Translations under genes and position numbers: made by a program
Notes under the pieces: generated by a model
Told to the model about the DNA's origin: nothing
The model's input: only the letters and a program-made list of their open reading frames with translations
Database searches by the model: none
Shown here: piece after piece, positions 22,804-29,088 of the stretch
Position numbering within the stretch: the stretch's first letter is position 1
Layout of the letters: each line of letters begins with the position of its first letter
DNA from: Acidobacteriota bacterium
Lineage (GTDB): Bacteria; Acidobacteriota; G020349885
Reading direction: 5' to 3'
DNA length: 34,311 nt
Assembly: GCA_020349885.1 (NCBI GenBank)
Contig: CP070701.1
Location: 378,986 to 413,296, forward strand

Positions 22804-24042
22804 TTATTCCCTCGCTTCGGCCCGTTCGAGAATTTCCACAACCTCCGCGTGGCCATATTTTGCCGCATACATCGAGGCGGTCGCGCCTTCCGAGGTCTTC
22901 GCGTTCACGTCCGCTCCCGCATCCATCAGAGCTTTTACCGTCTCGATATGGCCTCCTGCTGCCGCGAACATCAAGGCGGTCGTGCCTTTTTCGGTCTCCG
23001 CGTTCACGTCCGCTCCCGCGTCAAGCAGGGCTTTTGCCGTCTCGGTGCGGCCATAGCGCGCCGCTTTCATCAAGGCGGTCCAGCCGTATTCGTTCTTCGC
23101 GTTCACGTCCGCGCCTTTATTAAGCAGTTGCTTCACTTTGGCGGTTCCACCCGCCTTCGCCGCTTCGAGCAGGTCTGAATTGATGCCGACCTTCGCTTCA
23201 GCCTTCTTTGGCTGGACTGAATCGTCGTAGGCCTTCGCTTCAGCCTTTTTGAGGAGCTTTACAATCTTCTTGTTGCTCCCCCGTCGGCCACCCTGCGACG
23301 CAAGCATCAAGGCGCTCATGCCGTATTTGTTCTCTTTCGCGCCCATGTCCGCGCCCGCGTCAAGCAGGACCTTCACCGTCCCGGTGTGCCCCGTCACAGC
23401 CGCGGCCATCAGAGCGGTCCAGCCGGTAATGTCCCTCGCGTTCACGTCCGCACCCGCGTCAATCAAGACCTTCACCATCTCGGGTCTCTCCTTTGCCCGG
23501 AAAGCCACCCACTTGGTCCCTACAATTCTGCCCGCGTTGATAACAAAGGCCTTCATTGCCTCACCAGGATCACACATCCATGCCCCGACCATCAGGACGG
23601 TCACGCCGTCTCCTCTCTTCACGTTCACGTCCGCTCCCGCGTCAAGCAGGACCTTTACCGTCTCCGTGTAGCCCCAAGATACCGCAGTCATCAGGGCCGT
23701 TACGCCGTTATCGGTCTCCGCGTTCACGTCCGCACCCGAAGCAACGAGGGCCTTCACCGTCTCCGTATGGCCTTTGGATGCCGCAAACATCAAGGCGGTC
23801 GTGCCGTCTTCTTCCCCCGCGTTCACGTCCGCGCCTTGTTCAAGCAATTCTTCCACTTCGGCGGCGTCACCCGCCTTCGCCGCTTCGAGCAGGTCAGAAT
23901 TAATATCTCCGAAAGCCGCCTGCGCGAAAAGCAGCGGGAGCAAGAGCACGGAAGAAGAACGTAGGACGTAGGACGACAGGACGTAGGCTTCCTTCACTCC
24001 ACGTCCTGCATCATGCTTAAGGGAGGATTCAGTATTTATCAT
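22804..24042 (-). CDS. Exported ankyrin-repeat protein
   Basis: The protein has 412 residues. The ATG at 24042 is chosen because GGAAGGG lies about 7 bases upstream; a longer start at 24096 adds 18 basic residues with no such site. Residues 1-45 form a long signal: a 29-residue n-region, then SVLLLPLLFAQAAFG. After that come 33-residue ankyrin units (for example GTTALMFAASKGHTETVKAL VASGADVN). The central units are degenerate (FVINAGRIVGTKWVAFRAKE). The block starting INSDLLEAAKAG occurs twice, once at the start of the mature protein and once after a KKAEAK linker, so the protein is an internal duplication. A periplasmic or extracellular binding role is likely; the partner is unknown. Confidence 0.88.
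   Translation of the reverse strand: MINTESSLKHDAGRGVKEAYVLSSYVLRSSSVLLLPLLFAQAAFGDINSDLLEAAKAGDAAEVEELLEQGADVNAGEEDGTTALMFAASKGHTETVKALVASGADVNAETDNGVTALMTAVSWGYTETVKVLLDAGADVNVKRGDGVTVLMVGAWMCDPGEAMKAFVINAGRIVGTKWVAFRAKERPEMVKVLIDAGADVNARDITGWTALMAAAVTGHTGTVKVLLDAGADMGAKENKYGMSALMLASQGGRRGSNKKIVKLLKKAEAKAYDDSVQPKKAEAKVGINSDLLEAAKAGGTAKVKQLLNKGADVNAKNEYGWTALMKAARYGRTETAKALLDAGADVNAETEKGTTALMFAAAGGHIETVKALMDAGADVNAKTSEGATASMYAAKYGHAEVVEILERAEARE
23959..23987. repeat. ACGTAGG microsatellite inside the ankyrin gene
   Basis: Three ACGTAGG words (23959-23965, 23966-23972, 23981-23987) and a related ACGACAGG between them encode YVLSSYVLRS in the n-region of the signal peptide. This region is unusual for a signal and may be an expanded repeat that moved into the reading frame. 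Confidence 0.6.
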
Positions 24043-24165
24043 CTCTTGACCCTTCCTTTGCCGGGTCGTTGAAGCCGTCCTGGCGATCTTCACCAAGGGA
24101 ACGTTTTCCGGGCCGCACCCGGCTTTCGCGCGCGTCCCTGGCCGCCCCGCGAGCCTCAGTCCCGC

Positions 24166-24606
24166 CTAAGACGGGCGAGCCTTGGGCTCTTCTCCGGTCT
24201 CGCCGCCCTTCTGGGGCAGGGAGTCCGTAATCTGGTGCCACTTCGCCTTGTGGTCGACGTACATGTGATGCTCGGGCACGCGGTCGGCCTCCCCGTGAAC
24301 GTTGCCGAGCGCCACGTTGTTCTCCCCCTCCCATCGCGGTGACTTGTAGAAGAGCGTGGTGCCGCATTTTCTGCAGAAGCTCCGCGTGGCGCCGGTGTCA
24401 GTGTGGTAGTTCACCAGGTCGTCGGGGTTCGAGGTAAGTCGAAAATCCTCGTCGTCGAAGCCCAGCCACGTCACGAAGGCCGCCCCGTGCGCCCGCCGGC
24501 AGTTGGAGCAGTGGCAGTGGCAGCAGTAACTGGTTGGAGTCTCGATCTCGAATGTCACGGCACCGCACAGGCAAGAGCCGGTTAATATGTCGTCTGCTTT
24601 TCCCAT
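24166..24606 (-). CDS. GFA-family (glutathione-dependent formaldehyde-activating/CENP-V-like) zinc protein
   Basis: The protein has 146 residues with the complete GFA fold pattern: GSCLCGAVTFE (C12, C14), YCCHCHCSNCRRAHGAAF (C28, C29, C31, C33, C36) and SFCRKCGTTLF (C78, C81). The Cys residues bind structural and catalytic zinc. AGAGG precedes the ATG at a normal distance. The family name comes from a formaldehyde-glutathione enzyme, but most members have no proven substrate, so only family membership is claimed. No formaldehyde-oxidation gene is nearby. The last 15 residues are a charged tail. Confidence 0.9.
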   Translation of the reverse strand: MGKADDILTGSCLCGAVTFEIETPTSYCCHCHCSNCRRAHGAAFVTWLGFDDEDFRLTSNPDDLVNYHTDTGATRSFCRKCGTTLFYKSPRWEGENNVALGNVHGEADRVPEHHMYVDHKAKWHQITDSLPQKGGETGEEPKARPS

Positions 24607-24646
24607 AATGTAACCTCTCTTTTATTTGTGGCTGTTTCTCCCACCT

Positions 24647-24675
24647 ATGTTATCGACTCAAAGGCGCCGAATCAA
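24647..24675 (-). promoter_or_regulatory. Possible promoter for the GFA gene
   Basis: TTGATT (24675-24670), 17 bases and TAACAT (24652-24647, 4 of 6) lie about 40 bases before the ATG at 24606. The -35 box is the same TTGATT seen in the promoters at 1442-1447 and in the 84-bp repeats. Confidence 0.4.
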
Positions 24676-24681
24676 ACCGCT

Positions 24682-24720
24682 CCCCCCTGTCATCGTGCCG
24701 GCTCCAAAGCCGGGCTATCC
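24682..24720 (+). repeat. 39-bp direct repeat, copy 1 (3' of the MOSC gene)
   Basis: It begins CCCCCC and includes GTCATCGTGCCGGCTCC. It matches 25345-25383 at about 79%. A small stem (CCGGCT 24698-24703 with AGCCGG 24708-24713) lies inside. With its partner it brackets the MOSC gene and its promoter. Confidence 0.5.
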
Positions 24721-24749
24721 GTCACTCCGGGCCGGTTTCGGGGGACGGG

Positions 24750-25295
24750 TCAAGTTTCATACACCTCCACAATCACCTTGTCTCCCTGCTTGATAACGCC
24801 GGGCACGTCGACGACGCCCACAACTCCCCGCAATCCTGCCGCGTGCTCAAAAAACAAGGCCCCCGTGATCGGCTTGCCGGAGTTAGTTGTGTGCTTGGCC
24901 GCGATTTGGTCTCCCATGTAGTCACACGGCGGATTCTCCTCTTCCACGACCAGCACGGCCCCCGAGGGGAAGATAAGCTTGGTGCCCTTCGGAAGCTTGG
25001 AGAAATCGGAAATACCCTTCAGGCAGATATTGGCCCTGAGCGTGCCGGCCATGAGCGGCTCCTTCAGGTCCATTTCCCGTTGAATGACGGCCAGCTCTTC
25101 CGCGGACACACCGGACCACTGGCGCTCGTTGCGCCTCACGGTTCCTTCGGGGCTCACGTCATCCTCGTACGCTACGCGGGTGAAGCCTCTGTACTTTTCG
25201 CCGACAAAACCGTCCAGCTCAACTTTCACCGACCGTTGTGCGCCTTTACTGCTCGTATGTACAGAGACGAGCGTACCCACGAGTTTTTTCTTCAT
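24750..25295 (-). CDS. MOSC-domain protein
   Basis: The protein has 181 residues. The arrangement fits the MOSC domain (molybdenum cofactor sulfurase C-terminal): an N-terminal strand set (LVGTLVSVHTSSKG), RRNERQWS, then the signature GTLRANICLKGISDFSKLPKGTKLIF and VVEEENPPC, where the Cys near residue 122 matches the family's conserved Cys. Free-standing MOSC proteins are thought to carry sulfur or act on Moco-linked substrates. No molybdenum gene is nearby. No Shine-Dalgarno is seen; a strong promoter ends 6 bases before the ATG. The gene and promoter lie between 39-bp direct repeats, which suggests a cassette. Confidence 0.82.
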   Translation of the reverse strand: MKKKLVGTLVSVHTSSKGAQRSVKVELDGFVGEKYRGFTRVAYEDDVSPEGTVRRNERQWSGVSAEELAVIQREMDLKEPLMAGTLRANICLKGISDFSKLPKGTKLIFPSGAVLVVEEENPPCDYMGDQIAAKHTTNSGKPITGALFFEHAAGLRGVVGVVDVPGVIKQGDKVIVEVYET

Positions 25296-25301
25296 ACTAT
25301 T

Positions 25302-25329
25302 ACTATAGATTTTATCGGCGCATTGTCAA
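25302..25329 (-). promoter_or_regulatory. Strong promoter ending 6 nt before the MOSC start codon
   Basis: On the minus strand a perfect TTGACA (25329-25324), 16 bases and TATAGT (25307-25302, 5 of 6) are followed by AATAGT and then the ATG at 25295. Transcription should begin at or next to the ATG, so the message is probably leaderless. Confidence 0.6.
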
Positions 25330-25344
25330 ACCTTGTGCGGCCCG

Positions 25345-25383
25345 CCCCCCGGTCATAGTGCCGACTCCAGAGGCAGCCTAGCC
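25345..25383 (+). repeat. 39-bp direct repeat, copy 2 (5' of the MOSC gene)
   Basis: This copy includes GTCATAGTGCCGACTCC and aligns without gaps to 24682-24720 with 8 mismatches. It lies upstream of the MOSC promoter. It looks like a dispersed intergenic repeat of this genome. Confidence 0.5.
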
Positions 25384-25428
25384 TTGCACGTCGCCAGCGC
25401 GGGCTCCCGGCAGGCGCACCGATCGGAC

Positions 25429-26364
25429 TTAGCCCTTCACAATGGGCGCGATGGCCCTGATGTGCTCGGGCGTGGTCCCGCAGCACCCGCCGATGACCTG
25501 CGCGCCCATCTTCTTCCATTCGCGGGCGTATCCGGCGTACTCCTCCGGGTCGAGCCCCTCCGGCCCGAACACGAAAAACGGCTCGTCTGGCGAGGTGCCG
25601 AACTTGGGATTGTCTATATACTCGTTCTCAGCGTAGGCGCCGACGGCGCAGTCGAAAGCCTTGCGGAGCTTGGGCAGGCAGGCCGAAGCCGCGGGAGCGG
25701 AGCAGCACATCAGCAGAACGCAATCCAGCCTGAGCCCCTTGAGCGCCGCCGCGAGATCGTCGAAGGACTCGCCGTGCATCATGGTCCCCTTCTCAGTGAC
25801 CAGGCACACGCCCAGGAACACCGGAAGATCGAACTTCGAGCATGCCTCCACGGCCGTGACGCAGTCCTCTATCGGACTATCGCTATAGGTATCCCCCGCG
25901 AAGTATTCGGGAAGCAGAAAGTCCACGCCGCTCTTGGTGAGGACGCGGGCAGTGGCTTCGAACTCCTCGGCGTAGTCGCCTTCGGGGTCGAACGGGGCGA
26001 AGCCGCCCGCCACGTACGCCTCGGAGTTGACGGCGTCGCGTGCCTGCTTGGCCAGCTCCACCGCCCTGCGCGTGTACTCCTCCCATTGGTCCTCCTTGCC
26101 TATCATCGCCATCATGGGCCGGGTCGTATAGAAGTTGTTGCTGATGATGATATCGGCCCCGAGCTTGAGGTAATCCTCGTGTATCGCCCGGACGAGGCCC
26201 GGGGCGTCGATGTTGGCGGCCGCGGACCATACACCGAGGCCTCCTTCGACGGTCGCGCCTTTGTTTATGTTGACTCCGCGCCTTTGAAGCTCGGTTCCCG
26301 TGGCCCCGTCCATAAGTAAAACTTCGCCCGCCTTAAGTCGGTCGACAATGCTGCGTTTCGGCAT
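25429..26364 (-). CDS. Homocysteine S-methyltransferase family protein
   Basis: The protein has 311 residues. The ATG at 26364 is set by AAAGGA about 8 bases upstream; a start at 26433 would add 23 unrelated residues. It fits the zinc-dependent Hcy-methyltransferase barrel: DGATGTELQRRG (19-30), LGADIISNNF-like segment (LGADIIISNNFYTTRP), and the zinc Cys ligands in LLMCCSAP (C220/C221) and GGCCGTTPEHI (C294, C295). The family moves a methyl group from betaine, S-methylmethionine or similar donors to homocysteine. It lacks the cobalamin domains of MetH. The donor cannot be told from sequence. A TATAAT promoter and a leader of about 96 bases precede it. Confidence 0.9.
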   Translation of the reverse strand: MPKRSIVDRLKAGEVLLMDGATGTELQRRGVNINKGATVEGGLGVWSAAANIDAPGLVRAIHEDYLKLGADIIISNNFYTTRPMMAMIGKEDQWEEYTRRAVELAKQARDAVNSEAYVAGGFAPFDPEGDYAEEFEATARVLTKSGVDFLLPEYFAGDTYSDSPIEDCVTAVEACSKFDLPVFLGVCLVTEKGTMMHGESFDDLAAALKGLRLDCVLLMCCSAPAASACLPKLRKAFDCAVGAYAENEYIDNPKFGTSPDEPFFVFGPEGLDPEEYAGYAREWKKMGAQVIGGCCGTTPEHIRAIAPIVKG

Positions 26365-26460
26365 GTTTTTATCCTTTCTATGTTTTTCAGAGTTTTCCGC
26401 GACAACCGCCCTCCCCCACGGCTCCGGGAGCACCCACTATCGAGCCCGCGAAGCGACGCC

Positions 26461-26489
26461 ATTATAGCCGCATAAACCGTTCACGTAAA
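26461..26489 (-). promoter_or_regulatory. Promoter and structured leader of the homocysteine methyltransferase
   Basis: TTTACG (26489-26484), 17 bases and a perfect TATAAT (26466-26461) on the minus strand. The leader (26460-26365) can form nested stems (GGCTC/GAGCC outside GCTCC/GGAGC). It does not match SAM or SAH riboswitch consensus that could be recalled, so no class is claimed. Confidence 0.5.
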
Positions 26490-26542
26490 GGCCGCAAGCC
26501 CCGATGCACAACCGGGCACTCTAACACTCTGTGGCCGTGTTC

Positions 26543-26551
26543 TGGTAGAAT
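26543..26551 (+). promoter_or_regulatory. Extended -10 promoter 7 nt before a small ORF
   Basis: TGG-TAGAAT is an extended -10 without a clear -35. It ends 7 bases before an ATG at 26559, the same close spacing as at 25302 and 19978. Confidence 0.35.
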
Positions 26552-26558
26552 GGCGCAT

Positions 26559-26681
26559 ATGGCGGAAACGTTCCAGCATCTCGCGGCGCGCCGCGCCGGG
26601 GAATTTTTCAAACTCTTCCACGAAATAAGCACAGACCACGCCGCCCCGCTCGGAGCGGGAGCAGATTCATGCGGCCCATGA
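26559..26681 (+). CDS. Possible 40-residue small protein
   Basis: ATG to TGA encodes 40 residues starting MAETFQHLAARRAGEFFKLF and ending in a Gly/Ala-rich stretch. The first half could form an amphipathic helix. There is no ribosome site, but an extended -10 box ends 7 bases before the ATG, so it may be read from a leaderless message that continues into the transporter gene 27 bases later. It could equally be a leader peptide or a chance frame. No homologue is recognised. Confidence 0.3.
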   Translation: MAETFQHLAARRAGEFFKLFHEISTDHAAPLGAGADSCGP

Positions 26682-26708
26682 CCGGGAGGCCGTAGGAACT
26701 TAACAGGA

Positions 26709-27656
26709 ATGTACTCCCTGCTGAGCGGGCATTGGCTCGTGCTTACGCTGATAACGGTTTTCCTCTACGGGATAGGGGACGGACTGTACAAGCAATTCGT
26801 GGAGCACATATCGCCTCCCCGTTTCTGCTTGTATTCCGTGCCGGTGGCCGCCGTGGTGTACATAACCTTTTTTCTGACCCACGACCACCCTCCGCCGCTC
26901 GCCCCCGAGGGGCGCCTGTTTCTCTACTGCGCTACGCTGGCCAACCTGGTGGAGGGCATAGCCGTAATCCTTTATTACGAGTCCCTCAAGGGCGGCCTCG
27001 TGAGCATCGTCGGCCCGATTACGGCGGCCTCACCGGCCGTGACCGTCGTGCTGGCCTACTTTTTTTTGGAAGAGCTCCTTACGCCGGCTCAATACGGCGG
27101 GGTCGTGCTGGTGATAGGCGGGTGCCTGGGCATCGCGTACGAGCCCCACGACCCGCCGGCGGGCGCGCCGGGGTCAACACGCGCCGGACCGGAGGGGGAG
27201 CCGCCGGGCGGGCCCGGTCGCGGCAAAAAGGCCGTGAAGCAGCTATGGTTTTTGCAGGCCGTCCTTTCCGTGTTCGGATGGGGGATCGGGGCGACGCTGA
27301 TGAAATACTCTTATCAATTGCCCAATGCGAACGAGGCCAATATTATGCTGTTTCGGGTATTCACCGTAGCGCTCACCCTGGGCGTGTACGGCCTGCTCCG
27401 GGAGCGGGAGTGGCGTTTCACGGCAAGGGAGGCGGCGCGCGCCGTCGTGCCCCTGGCGATGTTTTCCATCGGCAACTCGATGCTCATCACCGCCTACAAG
27501 TGGGGGCCGGCCTCGCTCGTGATGCCCTTGCTGTCAGCCTCCATACCGGTCACGCTGGTGTACGCGTTCTTCATCCTCCGGGAGAGGCTCACGCGCTTAC
27601 AGTGGGTGTGCATAACGCTTGCCTTCACCGGCATGCTTTTGTGCTCCACACCCTGA
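26709..27656 (+). CDS. EamA/DMT-family membrane transporter
   Basis: The protein has 315 residues with about ten membrane helices in two EamA halves. The first half has LYYESLKGGLVSIVGPITAASPAVTVVLAYFFLEELLT, the second SLVMPLLSASIPVTLVYAFFILRERLT; both are the family's end-of-half helices with the E(E/R)LT motif. The halves are joined by a Pro/Gly-rich charged loop (residues about 150-178). Members export amino acids, nucleosides or other small metabolites; the substrate is unknown. AGGA is 11 bases upstream of the ATG. It is convergent with the CorC-like gene. Confidence 0.88.
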   Translation: MYSLLSGHWLVLTLITVFLYGIGDGLYKQFVEHISPPRFCLYSVPVAAVVYITFFLTHDHPPPLAPEGRLFLYCATLANLVEGIAVILYYESLKGGLVSIVGPITAASPAVTVVLAYFFLEELLTPAQYGGVVLVIGGCLGIAYEPHDPPAGAPGSTRAGPEGEPPGGPGRGKKAVKQLWFLQAVLSVFGWGIGATLMKYSYQLPNANEANIMLFRVFTVALTLGVYGLLREREWRFTAREAARAVVPLAMFSIGNSMLITAYKWGPASLVMPLLSASIPVTLVYAFFILRERLTRLQWVCITLAFTGMLLCSTP

Positions 27657-27758
27657 GAAGCACACAAGCGAGAACCGGGGACGCATCGGAAAGCCCCGAG
27701 AAAACCTCCCTCCGGATTCTCCCCTCCCCTCTTTTTTTCGGGTAAAACGGAAACCGGC

Positions 27759-29051
27759 TCAGGCGCCCGTGGCGGGCGGGCGTTTTTCGATGCGGACGCG
27801 TAGCACCCGCTTGAGCGTCGCCTCCTCGACCGAGAGGAGCGCGCCGTCGACGGAGAGCGTCTCCCCCTTGCGGGGCACGTGTCCCAGGACCGCCGAGATG
27901 AAGCCACCCAGGCTGTCGTATTCCTCCTCCTCTTCCTCCCCGCGCGAAAAGGCGAGGCCCAGCTCTTCTTCAAGCTTGTCGAGGTCCATCCGCGCCTGCA
28001 CCATGTAAGTCGCGGGGCCGATGGCCACGATTTCTTTCCCTTCGTGGCTGGCATCGTACTCGTCCTCGATTTCGCCTACAATTTCTTCAAGCACGTCCTC
28101 GAGTGTCACGAGCCCGGCCGTGCCGCCGTACTCGTCCACGACAATGGCCGCGTGGCGGCTGTCGCGCTGGAATTCCTCTAGGAGGTCGGCGACGGGCTTG
28201 GTCTCGGGCACGTAGTGAGGCTTTCTCAGGTAGGTTTCGAGGTGAAACTCAGGGCTACCAAGCGCGACGTGCTTCAGCAGGTCCTTCACGTAGACAAAAC
28301 CCTTGATGTTGTCGAGGTTGTCCTGATAAACGGGAATGCGCGAGTGGCCCGAGGAGACGGCCTTTCGAAGCACGTCGTCGAAGACGCTTTCCGCGGGGAC
28401 GGCCACCATGTCGGTGCGCGGCACCATGACCTCGCGCGCGACGGTGTCGCCCATCTCGATGACGCGCCCCAGCATGTCGCGTTTCTCCTTCTCAAGCCCT
28501 CCCCCCTCCTCCTCGCTCATCTCGATGAGATCCCGGATGTCCTTCTCCGTCACGAACGGCTCGCGCCGAGTGAGCTCCCCGCCGCTCAGCCGCACCAGAC
28601 CGCGAACGAGCTTCACCAGGCACCACGTCACGGGATAGAAAAGCCAGTACGGCAGAATCAGGATGCGCGCGAGCCACGGCGAGACCCGCTTGGCGTGCTG
28701 CTTCGCCAGCGTCTTGGGAAGAATTTCCCCCGCGACGAGCGTCAGGAACGTCATGGCGCCCGTGGCGACGGCGACGCCGCTGTGAGCGAAAATTTTTAAA
28801 GCGATGTCGGTGGCGAGGGCCGCGGCGAGGATGTTGACGAGGTTGTTGCCGACGAGGATGCTCGTAAGCACCCGATTGGGGTGGGCGCTCCAGAGCGCGA
28901 GGATGCGCGTCGGGTCGAAGCCGTCGCGGACGAGCTTCTTAATGTGGTAGCGGGGCGTCGCGGTAAGCGCGGTCTCCGTCGCCGAAAAGAAACCAGACAG
29001 CACCAGACAAACCGCGATGCTGGCCCATTCCCATAGTGGAACGTCGTCCAA
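27759..29051 (-). CDS. CNNM/CorC (HlyC/CorC) family membrane protein with CBS pair
   Basis: The protein has 430 residues. Residues 1-190 are the CNNM (DUF21) membrane domain, with [29 protein letters not shown] and [14 protein letters not shown]. Residues about 205-330 are a CBS pair ([40 protein letters not shown]) that binds adenine nucleotides. Residues about 345-425 are the CorC_HlyC domain with LGFIS-like [16 protein letters not shown]. Members are linked to magnesium/cobalt transport; the older haemolysin label is not supported. The start is TTG at 29051; GGAG is 15 bases upstream, rather far. It follows the giant secreted gene after 37 bases on the same strand and could be co-transcribed. 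Confidence 0.92.
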   Translation of the reverse strand: MDDVPLWEWASIAVCLVLSGFFSATETALTATPRYHIKKLVRDGFDPTRILALWSAHPNRVLTSILVGNNLVNILAAALATDIALKIFAHSGVAVATGAMTFLTLVAGEILPKTLAKQHAKRVSPWLARILILPYWLFYPVTWCLVKLVRGLVRLSGGELTRREPFVTEKDIRDLIEMSEEEGGGLEKEKRDMLGRVIEMGDTVAREVMVPRTDMVAVPAESVFDDVLRKAVSSGHSRIPVYQDNLDNIKGFVYVKDLLKHVALGSPEFHLETYLRKPHYVPETKPVADLLEEFQRDSRHAAIVVDEYGGTAGLVTLEDVLEEIVGEIEDEYDASHEGKEIVAIGPATYMVQARMDLDKLEEELGLAFSRGEEEEEEYDSLGGFISAVLGHVPRKGETLSVDGALLSVEEATLKRVLRVRIEKRPPATGA

Positions 29052-29088
29052 TGCCTGTGCTTCTTACTCCTTTTTTCCCGAACCCCTT

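Larger units (their letters stand above)
26365..26708. other. Divergent intergenic region
   Basis: These 344 bases hold the methyltransferase leader (26365-26460) and promoter (26461-26489), then an extended -10 at 26543-26551 and a possible 40-residue small gene (26559-26681) on the plus strand. AGGA at 26694-26697 is the likely ribosome site of the transporter at 26709. Nothing else was recognised. Confidence 0.5.

Noticed and set aside
27728-27740. Intrinsic terminator at the T-run after the transporter gene
   Set aside because: There are seven T but no GC-rich hairpin directly before them on the plus strand.
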